A DNA stretch of 64,000 bases from Dendrobium chrysotoxum (GCA_019925795.1 CM034304.1:21902228-21966227), one strand, 5' to 3'. Shown: positions 47,161-58,885, counted from the stretch's first letter. Program-made: numbers and translations. The notes: generated by a model from the sequence alone, not told the origin.

Positions 47161-47639
47161 GTGGTGATAAGTATGAGATTTTTTTTAGTGATCTTATAGA
47201 ATTCTTTTTTATTTTGGTTCCAATTATTCTTTCATTCCTGATCTTATTCTAAATGATTTAAGTTTACCACTCATTTTATTATGTCCTGAGTTATCTGCTA
47301 TGTTGCCAACAGGGGATTTGATGTTTGTGAATAAAGTTTGTTTGTGTGAACTCAAGATTTTTGGAAGGAAGTTAGTGTAAGCACTGATTATATTGCTTTT
47401 AAAAGAATTTGGTATCATAGTTGGAATGAATTGGTTGAGAAAGTATTAGGCTCAAATTGATTGTAGTAAGAAGTGAGTAAGTCTACATGTAAATGGAGAC
47501 ATGTTTTATTTTTTAGGAATTAAAAGCATTTTATCCTCCCTAATTTCTATACTTCAAGTGGATACAGCTTGGAGAAATGGGAACCTTATATTCTTGGCTT
47601 ATATTAGAGATTTGAGTAAGTCCATTGAGAGTATTGATA

Positions 47640-47982
47640 ATGTTCTTGTGGTGAATGATTTCTCATATGTCTTTTCTAAGGAGTTGTTTGGGTTACCACT
47701 AAGGAGAGAGAGTTCTGTATTGAGGTCATGCCAAGTACAACCGCAATAAAAAAGACTCCTTATAAAATTGCACCAAGAGAATTGTAGGAGTTAAAGGTGT
47801 AGTTATAGAAGTCGCTAGACAGAGGTTTTATCAGGCTGAGTGGATCACCTTGGGGAGCCCTTATTCTAATTGTGAAAAAGAAAGATGGATCTTTTATGAT
47901 GCTTATTGATTATTGGGAACTGAATAAGGTGAAAATGAAGAACAAATATCCATTACCCAGGATAGATGATTTATTTAACTAG
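47640..47982 (+). pseudogene. Reverse transcriptase of chromovirus F, N-terminal part
   Basis: Readable in shifting frames: VVNDFSYVFSKELFGLP (47650-47700), the PYRMAPAELKELK-like block (47755-47800), WGALILIVKKKDGSFMMLI (47850-47910) and YPLPRIDDLFN, cut at 47982 by the L1 element. Confidence 0.78.
47966..47982. repeat. Target-site duplication of the L1 LINE (left copy)
   Basis: ATGATTTATTTAACTAG is repeated exactly at 53978-53994. The poly(T) that follows makes the inner edge uncertain by a base or two. Confidence 0.93.
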
Positions 47983-48039
47983 TTTTTTTTTTTTTTTTGA
48001 AAGATGCATTTTGCATTAAGAAGACGAAGAAAATAAAGT

Positions 48040-48810
48040 TCTAAACAAAGCAATCACACTCCTTCTTCACCAAATCAAACAATGAAGAAGGAATGTAATT
48101 TTCATCAAAGCTATCAAACGAAAAACTACTTTCTAGAGCTAAGGTAGCACAACAATCGGCTACCTTATTACATTTTCTAGAAATGCAATGGAAAATAACA
48201 TTATTGAACTCATTAAGAAAAATAACATCTTCACACTAATTCACTTGATTCAGCCAATCCATTTTGTTGACAGATTTTTGAAGCCAATTGATCACATTGC
48301 GATTATCTCCTTCAAAGATAACACCCTTGTAATGTAGCATCCAACTTTTTAGGTGTCTCCTTACAAACAAAATAGCTTGTAATTCCAAAGTTGAGATGTC
48401 CCAATGCAGTAGGTTCTCCCCAAAGGCTGCTAGAAACCTGCCTTTGTGATCTCTTACAATAGCTCCGAGACCAGCACTATACGTTTCCTTTAATGTGGCA
48501 TCCACATTGACCTTTATCCAATCTAGGGGAGGAGGATGCCAAGTATATGTAGACTCCAAATGGAGATTAGCACCCCAGTTGCCTAGAATCGGACTCTTCA
48601 GTGGATGGCAAACTGACGTTAAGACATTGGCAGCCAAATAATTAACCGAAAGTGTATGAACTCCAAGCTTTATTTGGTTTCTCCTCTTCCAAGAATAGTA
48701 AACTGTTGTACAGTAAAGATTTGCAATGTTGTGGTTAATTATAGACAAACTATCCAGCTGCTTTATACAGTTACTGAAAGAATTAAAAATAGGAACATGA
48801 AACCCCACTC
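48040..48810 (-). pseudogene. L1 ORF2 C-terminus: RNase H domain
   Basis: Minus-strand text WIKVNVDATLKETYSAGLGA (catalytic Asp), ELQAILFVRRHLKSW (catalytic Glu) and VIFEGDNRNVINWL (Asp) defines a plant-type RNase H (RVT_3). After one stop at about 48236 (LNQVN) the frame continues with FHCISRKCNKVADCCATLAL to FVKKECDCFV-type text ending near 48040, so the last catalytic Asp is kept. RNase H removes template RNA after reverse transcription. Confidence 0.85.
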
Positions 48811-49443
48811 TTTCAGTTTATACACAATCATCATGAGCTGTTTACAGGAAACAGCCGCATGATCAATGTTCTCCTCCTCATCACAGCCACAAGGACACAA
48901 GTTAGAACCCAATAAATTCCTATAATTTAAAAAGGAATTAGTTGGCAATGCATTTCTACAAAGTCTCCACCAAAACATCTCCACCTTAGGCAGTAGTTTA
49001 AGTTTCCTGAAAATGTTCAATGTATAATTGAGATACTCCTCCTTGTCTCCCAGTCTTCCCGTTGCTTCCATCCAAGCCTCAAAGGATAAAGCAGAAATAG
49101 ATCTACCCATGTACTACTTGATAAGATCAATCTGATCCTCCTTCATTTCAGGATAAATCTTAACAGATTTAATAACATGAATCAGCTCCTTATTAACCAG
49201 ATTTTGTAATTCCACGTCATTCCATTTCCCGTCTTCATCAATGAGCTTATGGACCGAGTCATACATAAGCTCATGGCAATTAACAAAGGTTGGCCATCTG
49301 TTAATTGGTTTATCAAAGATCCAAGTATCATTGGAAATACTCACTTTGATACCATTTGCTAACTTCCATCTCACAATACCTTTCAAGTATTTGGCTCCAT
49401 CTAGCAAAATTTTCCATGAAGGAGAATTTCCTCTTTTAATCAC
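48763..49443 (-). pseudogene. L1 ORF2: region between RT and RNase H, with zinc-binding segment
   Basis: Two frames separated by a stop at about 49112 give WKILLDGAKYLKGIVRWKLA, then KVEMFWWRLCRNALPTNSFL and LCPCGCDEEENIDHAAVSC, the zf-RVT type module of plant L1 elements. Upstream, RT ends with a stop at about 49507 and two more follow. Confidence 0.82.
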
Positions 49444-49506
49444 ACCATTCCATACATTACCTCCATATTTAGAGCTAATGGTACGATTACATAGAGATTA
49501 TGGGTT

Positions 49507-50852
49507 CTAGATAAATCTCCAAGTAAGTCTAGACCTTAAAGGTCCCACTTTATGGACCAAAGAGTGTGTTGATATAAATATAGGTAAAGATAGAAACGAG
49601 CTCTTAATGAGAAGAACCCTTCCTGCCAAAGATAGACATCTGCTTCCCCATGCATTTAATCTATCCAATGCATGATTTATCAAAAATCTGAAATCAGATT
49701 TCACGGGTCTCCTCACCACCATCTTAACACCTAAATAATGCATTTCTTTAATACTATTGTAACCCAATTTCCTGGAAATTTTATTCCTACAAGCTTTTTT
49801 AACTGAGTTCCCAAAAAGGATTTGAGATTTCATTTCATTAACTTTTTGACCAGTCCATCCACAAAAATCTTTCAAGATCTTTTTCAAACAAGTAGCTGAT
49901 CCCATGGTAGCATTAGAAAAAACCACAACATCATCAGCATATAATAAGTGCGTTATTTTGTCAGATTTTGGAGATACCTTGATGCCCAACTCAAGACCCC
50001 ATTGATGAATGGCATTGGAAAGCAATTGAGAACAGAGGATATACAAATAAGGGGAAAGGGGGCACCCTTGTCTAAACCCGGATTTAGCATCAATCCAACC
50101 TGTTCTTCTACCATTAATAAGAATTGAAAATCTAACCTCTTGAACACACTCTATAATGAGCATAATGAGTCTAGTAGGAAAGCTGAACCAATCCAAAGCT
50201 TTAGCAAGAGTTGGCCAACACATGCTGTTATATGCTTGTTCCATATCCACTTTGACCGCCATTAGTCCTTTTTTGCAATTTGAATATCTGAATTTATTGA
50301 AGACTTCTTGGGCTAACAAACAATGATCCAACATAGATCTACCAGGAATGAATTCTACTTGATCTTCAGAGATTAACTTTGGTAAACAATACTTCAAACT
50401 GTTCATTATCATTCTAGCCACCACCTTATAGATGGTTTGACACAAGCTTATGGGTCGGAAATAAGACGGTTCCAATGGATTCTTCACCTTTGGGATCAAA
50501 ACAATCAACGTTTCCTTCCACTCCGGTGACATCTTCCCACTTATGAAAAATTTGTTAACAGCTTTCCACAAATCATCTTTAATTATACTCCAATAGCTCT
50601 TTATAAAAGACGATGTTATGCCATCCACACCAGGTGATTTATTGTTTCCCAAGCTATTCACAGCATCTATCATCTCCTCAGTCTTGAAATCAACACTAAG
50701 ACTTCTCCAAGCAATGGTATCAATCCTTTGATGACGCCCAACCTCATGCCAACCCGTGAGGCAACACTCCCTATACTTCCACTATTGATTGAAGAAGTTA
50801 CAAAGCGCTGCCTCAATCTTCTCCTGATCAACCACAAGATCTTCCACATCAT
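49507..50852 (-). pseudogene. L1 ORF2 reverse transcriptase
   Basis: The frame 50673-49507 contains NNKSPGVDGITSSFIKSYW, VLIPKVKNPLEPSYFRPISL, DMEQAYNSMCWPTL, GFRQGCPLSPYLY and the intact active site HLLYADDVVVFSN (about 49940). Upstream sequence to 50852 is continuous in frame with it except for one TAG at about 50780. This enzyme copies the LINE RNA at the nicked target. Confidence 0.92.
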
Positions 50853-52015
50853 CTTTAATTTGATTGATTAGCTTTCCATTTCTCCTAGCCAAAGCATAAT
50901 CATGAAAAAAATTAGAATTCGTGTCACCTTCTTGAATCCATCTAGTCTTGGCTCTTTGATTCCACCAAGTAGACAATCGATCTAGTGTAACATTTAGCTC
51001 ACGCACTTTACTTCTTAATAGCAGCAGCTCCTCCTGATTGAGCCCGTTAACTCCACTTTCTTTAATTTGCAACGCCATAATGTCATTCTTCAAAGTATCC
51101 TTCAATATGGAGAGATCTTTCAATTTGTTCTTATTCCAATAGTACAAGGCTTTGAGGGATCTCTTCATCTTTCTTCTAAGAATTTCTGCATTAGAGCCAA
51201 AATCTGTCTTTCTCCAAGCTTTAAGAACTACATTCCAAGTAGCTGGGTAGGATCTCCAAAAATCTTCAAATATGATGTATCTCTGATAAGACCTCATCAT
51301 TTGGTTGATTTTGAATGCTATAGGAGAGTGGTCAGAAGCTACTCTAGCCAAATGTCTAACAGAAGCAAATGGCACTTGTTGTAGAGCAGCCGTATTCAAC
51401 AAGCAACGATCCAATCTTTCCCAAATCCTGGAATTGCCATCCTTATTATTACACCAAGTATATCTTGGTCCGATAATACCTGCATCATGCAAATCATTGT
51501 TAGCTAAAAAAGCTTTCATCTCCTGCGGGCCTTGGGAGAAAATAAACCTCTTTCCCCCTCTTTTATCCTCCTTGCTCAACAAATAATTGAAACCCCCCCC
51601 CCCCCCCTACAATAGAAGGAGTATCCCCATCTAAAACCTCATCAAGACTAGACCATAAACCCCTTCTAGCCCACGCATCTTTACTCCCATAAACCGTAGC
51701 AATATTCCAACAACCCTGAAGAAGAAATTGGAAACTCCCAAAAACAACCTGAGAAGAATCAAAAACCACCTTGAAGCACCCTTCCGACCTCTTCCATAAA
51801 ATAAGAATACCACTAGAAGTACCAACAGCAGGATGATGGAAAAAGTCCCATTCCTCCCCATTGATTCTATTAACATCATTCCTATCCAAGCTAGACAATT
51901 TAGTCTCCACTAACCTAATAAAAAACACCTCATGTTCCCTCACTAACTCCCAAAGATAAAGAGAAGCCCCTTTTTTTCTAGCTCCTCTACAATTCCAAAA
52001 ATAAATAGAAGACAT
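50782..52015 (-). pseudogene. L1 ORF2 endonuclease and linker
   Basis: The ATG at 52015 starts MSSIYFWNCRGARKKGASL; the catalytic region includes LVETKLSSLDRNDV and WKRSEGCFKVVF. At 51593-51607 a run of 15 G on the coding strand replaces the normal VVGGDFNYLL context and shifts the frame; the protein resumes at 51582 with LLSKEDKRGGKRFIFSQGP, then IIGPRYTWCN and SRIWERLDRCLLN, the C-terminal endonuclease motifs. A linker follows to 50782. The endonuclease nicks genomic DNA for target-primed reverse transcription. Confidence 0.88.
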
Positions 52016-52191
52016 TAGGAACCTAATGGGGAAAGGCCCCCAACACCAATAACACCTCCACCACCTCCTCTCCTTCTTCTAGGGAAATCCGAACCTAGAG
52101 ATTTGATCTCCTTAGCCAACTTAGTTTTAGTTTTTGTAGCAGCAGATTCTAGATTATCTGCAGCCACATCATGCTTGAAATCTTGAGAATC

Positions 52192-53938
52192 CTACTCACA
52201 GCCACCTTCATCAGTAGTCAAACAGTCCTCCACATTATTCTCCTGCAGCTGGTTAGTAGGACTAACCATAGAAATTGATTTAGCATTCTGAACTATAACT
52301 GGATGATTAATAGCCGGTTCCACATCTTGATTGGAAATACTAACAGCATTTAGATTACTTTGATCATTTATTTCTCCTTCCTCCTCTACATTTTCCAAAA
52401 GAACATTAAATTTATTGGCAACCACCACCTCAGACATCACCTTGTTAGACCCACCATCTTCTGAAGATTGAATAACACTTGGGTTATCCAAATCAGCTGC
52501 ATCCACCTGAGATTGAGTTTCTTGCTTATCCTTCATGTTGAATTCTCTACCTTGGACAAACCTCCTTCTTCTATTTTGAAACCTCACATGGATCCAAGGT
52601 CCATATACAGCTTTATCCTCTTGGCTTTTAGGCATACCAATCTTAGCTTCCTCCTTTGAAACAGCAGCTGACACTTCTTTATTAAGATTTCCATTCTCAA
52701 TAGTGTTATCAGGACACATGTTTGATTTATATCCTATTTTACCACAATTGAAACAAAAAGAGGAAATCTTTTCATATTCAACTCTTTGATAGAACCTTCC
52801 ACCCAAACCATCAATCCAAATACCACCTGGAAATTTATCATCTAAATTGATTCGCACACATACTCTAGCGAATTCCCTCCTTCCCCACTTGAATATATTC
52901 CCATCAAGGAGTAAAGCAACCCCAACCTTTGAGGCGATCTTTGTGATATTTATCTCATCCCAACAATACAATGAAAGATGAGGCATTCTAATCCAAACCA
53001 GAGAAGAAAGCCCCTTCAAGGAGGTGGGGGAAAAACTAGTACTCCATCTATCGATTCCCACAATAAATCCCCCCACATACCAAGGTCCTCCACTCATAAC
53101 ACCTTCCAATGCTTCAGATGACTGGAATGAACATAAAATCCAGTCAAGTTCCAAGGAAGTTAAGTGAAAACTACCAAATCTACTCCATTGTTTCCTCAAT
53201 TCCACACAGCATGAAGGGAAAGGGATTTTATTGCCTACACCTTCACTACTAATGAGTTTTTAAGAACAGCCACATTATCATTTCCTTCACCGAATTGAGT
53301 TTAACTGCAACACCATCCTCAGACATTTCAGCAGGAGCCCAGTTAGGATTGATTTTCACATGCTTTGTGGAATTCTATGGATCCCCTAGATTATCACTAC
53401 CAGCAGGTTTTGTCAAAACCTCATTCATATTTATCACATTAGTTATATTATTCGCATTCTCAATCGTCATCGGATTAGCAGTCTCAAACACAGCATTTAG
53501 AGCAAAATCAATTTTACGATCAAACGAAACAGAAACGAATCTATTAACATTCAATGTAAAACCATATGAAGATGCTTCGAAATCATTCTTTCCCTGAGGT
53601 GGGCTCTTCATTCCAGAAAATTTCAATTTAGGAGATACCTGGTTCTCCAATATTGCTTTCCCTTTTCCTTCGGCAAACGTGGGTTGTTGTAATGGAGGGC
53701 GGAAACCTTCTAGAATCTACAGAGGCTGATTCTTCTGTAGAACATCTTGAGCATGAAACCTGAACATCAACGGCCGTTCTTCATTGATTCCAGATCTTCC
53801 CTTGAGTAATTGTTGAGTCGATGATTGTTGACGGTGTGGTGGAGGATTGACTAGCGGAGGTCGTCGATGGTAATCTCCGCCATCGAAGGATTCCCGCGAA
53901 AACGAAGGGAACAGAATTTTGAAAAGACTTTCTCTCAC
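52192..53938 (-). pseudogene. L1 ORF1 (DUF4283-type, zinc-knuckle RNA-binding protein)
   Basis: Start at 53938 (MRESLFKILFPSFSRESF). One TAG at 53717 and another at about 53373 interrupt an otherwise single frame. After a frame change near 53240 the DUF4283 domain follows (QWSRFGSFHLTSLELDWILC, then SGGPWYVGGFIVGIDRW) and a CCHC-type knuckle CFNCGKIGYKSNMC (about 52740), in which the His is Tyr. An acidic tail ends at 52192. ORF1 proteins bind the LINE RNA. Confidence 0.85.
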
Positions 53939-53977
53939 TGGAAAATGCTCAGACTTTCTCTCACTGAAAAAATATTA

Positions 53978-53994
53978 ATGATTTATTTAACTAG
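53978..53994. repeat. Target-site duplication of the L1 LINE (right copy)
   Basis: Exact match to 47966-47982; element F continues after it with TTGGAAGGTGCAG. Confidence 0.93.
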
Positions 53995-54545
53995 TTGGAA
54001 GGTGCAGTTGTGTTCTGTAAGATTGATCTAGATCAGAGTATCATCAGTTTAGAGTAAAGGGAGTAAAGGCTGATGATGTGGCAAAGACTACATCATTATT
54101 GGGTATGAGTAGTATGAAATTTTGATGATGATTTTTGGTATGAATAATGCTTCACTAATATTTATGGACTTGAGGCATTGAGTGTTTCAAGAGTGTCTAG
54201 ATCAATTTATTATGATGTTTTTTTATATATTTTAGTGCATTCAAAGTATGAAGAGGAGAAAGCAACCCATTTGTGTTTAACCTTGGAGGTATTCAGGCAG
54301 AAAAAGTTGTACGCCAAAATTTTCAAGTGAACGAATTCCTATAGATCCTTCGAAGGTGCAAGCTATAGTAGAGTCGTCAAGGCTGATATCAGTGGCCGAG
54401 GTTCATAGATTTTTTAGCATTATAGGATATTATTGTAAGTTTATCAGTAGTTTTTTATAGATTGTTATTCTTCTAACAAGATTAACTTAAAAGGCTATAT
54501 CATTTGAGTAGAGACTAGAGTGTGAAGAAAGTTTTTAGAAGTTAA
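53995..54545 (+). pseudogene. Reverse transcriptase of chromovirus F, C-terminal part
   Basis: Resumes with LEGAVVFCKIDLDQ-type sequence, then GMNNASLIFMDL, a broken FIDDILVYS-type region (54200-54245), RIPIDPSKVQAIVE (54335-54370) and AEVHRFFSIIGYYCKFISSF (54395-54460). It ends in a KLKTLL-type motif at 54540. Confidence 0.75.
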
Positions 54546-54562
54546 ACACTCTCTATCTCCCA

Positions 54563-54877
54563 ACTATAGTTCTCCAACCATCATCCCTCAACTTTGATCA
54601 TCTGACCACCATTGCCTGACCTCAATCCTCTAAACATTGTTTCTTGACTATTGACCTTTAATCATTGTCACTTGGCTAAGATACTCTAACCATCTTCACT
54701 CGATTATAAGCTTTTAGCCACCATTACCCTCTTATGATCATTCAATCACTATTGTATGACTATGATTCTTTGACCACCACAATACAACTATAGTTCTCTT
54801 ACTATGATAGCTCAAAGATAGTTTTTCGACCAACTATAACACTTTACTATGAATGGTATTACAACCACCATCGCCTG
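54563..54877. repeat. 28-bp degenerate minisatellite
   Basis: Units begin at 54563, 54591, 54619, 54647, 54675, 54703 and 54731, each exactly 28 bases; later units are 27-34 bases to about 54877. The theme is ACTATGATYCTCTRACCACC followed by ATTGCCTG. Individual units differ at many positions but the phase is kept. Confidence 0.88.
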
Positions 54878-55344
54878 AACACTCATTATCTCAAATTTTT
54901 ATAAAGATCAAAATTCCAAGTGTTAATCAAAACTTCTTCAAACATGGGAGATATGAACAAGGATATTCACAAGCAATAAGGTGTTGTATAATGATCGACA
55001 GTATGTTGTAAAATCATTTTAGCTTTCATTTTATAATTTGATATACTATCTTTTTAGATCTCATGTACAATAAAATTTAAATTTTGTGTTTGTAATTAAT
55101 TTAAAATTTTACTATAAAATTATTATTATTTTTTAAACTTGGTTATAAGGATTTCTTCACCCATACTTGTTTGATACAATTTATTTTTAAAGTAGAATTC
55201 TAATTCTTATGTTTGGCTAGGCGCAGACGTATGTAGGGGCTGAAACACATAAAAATTGACTTGTGTGCTTTACTTTCGCTTTATTTTTTATGATTTTTAT
55301 TATTACACAACTTTTTTACATAATTTATTTTTAAATTTTTGATA
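54878..55344. other. AT-rich sequence, nothing recognised
   Basis: No coding frame, repeat or retroelement motif that I can support; possibly the left flank lost from element G. Confidence 0.4.
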
Positions 55345-56935
55345 CAATGATTCATCTAAGGATATCCTTCTATAGGAGTTTGAACTAGGCATGGATTTAG
55401 GAAGGAGGTTAGTCATTTTGTGTTCATCTCTATGGTAGAGCACAAATATAAACTAAGCCTTATCTGATTAATTTTGTATCCTAGCTATACAAGAAGAGTT
55501 AAACCAATTTGTTAGGAATAATGTATGGTAGTTAGTTAGCAGACCTAAGGACCAGAGTGTAGTAGGTATCAAGTGAGTATTCAAAAATAAGATAAATGAT
55601 TCTGGAGAAGAAATAAGGCCAAATTAGTGGCTAAGGGGTATAGTCAAATTAAAGGTATTGATTTCGAGAAGATATTTTCCCATGTAGCTAGATTAGAAGC
55701 CATTAGAGTTCAATTAGCTTTTATATGATTTAGAAGCTTCAAATTATATCAGATGGATGCTAAAAGTGCTTTTTTAAATGGACTTATTAAGAAAGATGTA
55801 TATGTAGTTCATCCCCCCGTGTTTGAAAATTCCTCTTTTACTAACCATGTGTATAAACTGAAAAAGGCTTTATATAGGTTGATGTAAACACCTAGGGCAT
55901 GGTATGAAAGGCTTAGTATATTTCTACTAGATAGATATTTTTTTAAGGGTAGTGTAGATACCACCCTATTCCTAAAGAAAATAAGAGATGATCTACTCAT
56001 TATTTAAATATATGTGGATGATATATTGTTTGGATGATTAAATGAATATCTTTGTAATAATCTTTTTGAAACCATGAGTAGAGAGTTTTAGATGAGTATG
56101 ATGGGAAAGATAACATATTTTCTTAGATTTAGTGTGAAGCAAAGGGATGAAGGTACATTTCTCAGTCAAACACAGTATATTAAGAAAATTTTATAGAAAT
56201 TTGATATGGAAGGTGCTAAAGCAATAAATACTCCTATGAGCTCAACCATTCAATTAGACAAGGATGTAAGTGAAAAATCAATAGATAAGAAAAATTATAT
56301 GGGGATAATTAGATCACTCTTGTATTTTATTGCTAGCATATAAGATACAATGTTTAGTGTTTATCTATGTGCTAGATTTTAAGCCAATCCCAAAGAATCT
56401 CATATGATTACAGTTAAGAGAATTCTTAGATATCTTATGGACACCCAAAACATAGGTATCTAGTATCTTAGGCATAGCTCTTCTTTTGAAATTATAAGAT
56501 ATCCAGACTCAGACTTTGCAGGGTATAACATAGATTGAAAAATTACATCTAAAACTTATCAATTTATAGGGCAATCATTAGTTTATTGGTCCAATAGGAA
56601 ATAAAACTCAGTGCCCTATCCACCGTTAAGGCAGAATATATAACTATATGAAGTTATGTTGCTCAAGCCTTTTGGCTAAAGCAATAGATCCTTGACCTTG
56701 GACTCTCTGTAGGCTTTATCCCAATCACGTGTGAAAACACTAGTGCTTTTCACATTTTTAAAAATCCAATTCAACACTTCCGCATAAAGTATATAGACAT
56801 TAAATATCATTTCATTAGAGATCATGTAGCTACTGAAAGCTAACTAAAAGACATATTTACAAAACCTCTTAGCTATGAGACTTTCAATACACTTAAGACT
56901 AGATTACATGTTATTGCTATTAGTGCTTAAGGATA
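55345..56935 (+). pseudogene. Reverse transcriptase and RNase H of Sirevirus G, broken
   Basis: Readable blocks are ILAIQEELNQFVRNNVW (about 55490), MDAKSAFLNGLIKKDVYV-type sequence (55755-55805), VYKLKKALYRL (55849), the active site IYVDDILFG (about 56009), and the RT end near 56400. RNase H text is near 56730 (CENTSAFHIFKNPIQH; the Asp of CDNTSA is Glu) to LKDIFTKPLSYETFNTLK (about 56850). Very many stops. Confidence 0.82.
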
Positions 56936-56939
56936 ATAA

Positions 56940-57195
56940 GGTAAGAATATATAAGTAATTAATGTGTGTTTATTTGCTTATATTATTTTTTTCCTTTGCT
57001 GGTTATTTATATTTGATTATTTTTGTTTGTGACTTTATTATATGTATGTTTGTTTAAAAAATTTGCTCATGGTATATTCCTTGATCATCACACAAAAACT
57101 AAAATTTGCTCACATTGTACTGTATCATATTAACAAATCTTCACATAACCAGTGCACAGTACACCCAATGGCCTTAATTGAATCAATTAATGGTT
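56940..57195 (+). other. Gap after pol of element G
   Basis: T-rich, no gene. It lies where elements A and B carry their short tandem repeat; I do not see that repeat clearly here. Confidence 0.4.
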
Positions 57196-57505
57196 ATCAT
57201 ATCGTACAAACAACTACTCATATTATATGATACATGTGGCACACACTATTGCACAAATTCAATTCGGTTGATATTATATTTAATAACCTATCATACTATA
57301 TGAATACATATTCATCATGTACAATTGATTAATCAAAGATCATGCAGACTGACTCCTTGGGATGATCGATTTAATGAAGATCATCCAGTATGATTCTGAC
57401 TGTACTGTATAATTTGACCAAACTTTTTGACTGATCAGACTTGACAAATTAACTTCTTTTGAACATACTATACGATCCATATCATACTGTATGATCTGCC
57501 TAAAA
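57195..57505. repeat. Quasi-palindrome array upstream of accessory ORF (element G)
   Basis: Copies include ATCATACTATATGAATAC (57289), GATCATCCAGTATGATTC (57379), TGTACTGTATAATT, ACTATACGATCC and ATCATACTGTATGATCTG (57480-57500). The core is TACTGTA-like, matching the LTR array of the same element. Confidence 0.8.
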
Positions 57506-57593
57506 TCTATTTAAGGAGAGAGAAACTTAAGATTTTCAGTCACACCTTTCATCCTTCTCAATCTTCACCTCTTTATTCTAAAGTCCCTTTTAA

Positions 57594-58885
57594 GTGGCCA
57601 GAGAAAAGCATTCTAGGGCTATTATAGGTAGCTCTTCTAGACATCCTGTAGATGCTCAATTTCATAAAGCTATCGATGAAGAAGCCTATCATAGGTACAA
57701 GGCTGCAGGGATAACTCCATTGAAAGTTATCAATTAGGAAGTTCTTAACTTCCAAGTATTAAGCCTCTTTGATAGCACCATGTTCCAATTTATTTTGACC
57801 TTAGCTTTCCCCTTCCATTATGAATTGCTCATTGAGTTCTTCGCCATCCTTTGAGTTAATACTGAGGGCACAACACTTCAATCTTTTGTTTATAGAAGAC
57901 TTGTAGAGATTACCTAAAATGATTTTGATCAAATCCTACATCTTTTTACTATGGGCCTTAAAGCTCACTCAATACCCTTTGTCCCTGACTATGATTGGAC
58001 CCAAGAAAACATTACCCTTAGGGATTCTCCACTGTATGGTTATGCTCCTTTAGTCTGCACCCTTGTTTAAGATGCACATATAATTCAACATATCCTTTGA
58101 AACACAATCATTCCTCAAGCAGATGATAGGGTTAACATCACACCCCTTTTATTTCTCATCACATATTTCATTATATCTGAAACTAACTTCAATGCAACAG
58201 ACCTAATTATTTGCTACATTAAAAACTTAATAAGTATAAAGATCTGAGGAATAAATGCAAGCAAAACTTAGCACTAGAACACCTCATAGTATTTATCGTA
58301 GAATCAAAATACAACCTATAATATCTTACACCACTAGATAACCTTACAATCTTCTACTCCAATAGCTCTTTTCACATGCTCCATAGTGATAGACATCGCC
58401 ATTGTAGTTATGTGGTGGATCAAGAGCCAGAAGAGGCACGAGGAGTTCTAGCACTAGGCATAACACTAGCTCCTACTCACCACTCATAGGACTATAACTA
58501 AATAGTAGAGAGACTAGACTGCCTGAAGATGTAATTAGCTATACAATATTAGGAGACTACTCAATATTAGGAGTGGTTTCACCAATGGCACAAGCTTTTC
58601 TAGATGTAGCATGAGCTACATCAGTAGCAGCACCAGGAGATCCAGCAGATGTATCAGGAGCAGCACGACCTTCTCCAATAGCACCACTAGCAAATCAAGC
58701 AGTAATGCGAGGAAGATTGAGCCAGGTTTATTGACCAATTTTTTTCCCTTGACCAATATTTCTAACCACCATCACCTAATCAGGGTCTTTTCTACTTCTG
58801 ACCGATATGTGTTGTGTCGTAGTTGTCCTTCTTTGTTATTTTTTTCTTTTGTTGTCTTTTGTCTTTATTAGGTTGAATTTATATT
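57594..58885 (+). pseudogene. Accessory ORF of Sirevirus G, broken
   Basis: The expected ATG is GTG at 57594 (VAREKHSRAIIGSSSRHPVD), followed by EEAYHRYKAAGITPLKVIN, a stop, NFQVLSLFDSTMFQFILTLA and FHYELLIEFFAIL, then FVYRRLVEIT. A second block near 58130-58230 reads ITPLLFLITYFIISETNF and NATDLIICYIKNL. The overall order is that of the ORFs in A and B and shows more of the C-terminal half than they do. There is no recognisable catalytic motif; the function is unknown. Confidence 0.62.

Larger units (their letters stand above)
47983..53977 (-). mobile_element. L1-type LINE, nearly full length (6.0 kb)
   Basis: On the minus strand the order is ORF1 (about 53938-52192), ORF2 endonuclease, RT, zinc-finger segment and RNase H, ending in a 16-base poly(A) (poly(T) at 47983-47998 on the plus strand). 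It is flanked by a perfect 17-bp target-site duplication inside RT of chromovirus F. Plant L1 elements with DUF4283-type ORF1 and a C-terminal RNase H have this layout. Only a handful of stops and shifts interrupt the ORFs, so it is among the youngest insertions in the window. Confidence 0.92.
46005..54545 (+). mobile_element. Chromovirus-like Ty3/gypsy element F, interrupted
   Basis: Gag, a protease-region remnant and RT follow each other on the plus strand. RT is split at 47982 by an L1 LINE and resumes at 53995. The right end is lost at about 54545, where a minisatellite begins. No LTR was found for it. It belongs to the same broad group as E and H. Confidence 0.7.

Noticed and set aside
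51593..51607. Poly(C) run as an element end or tail
   Set aside because: It lies inside the endonuclease frame of L1, with coding sequence on both sides.
52468..53597. Plus-strand ORFs over L1 ORF1
   Set aside because: They are shadows of the minus-strand ORF1, which has domain matches.
54563..54877. Regular 28-bp periodicity that could suggest a CRISPR array
   Set aside because: Units are contiguous without spacers, diverged, and lie in plant nuclear DNA.
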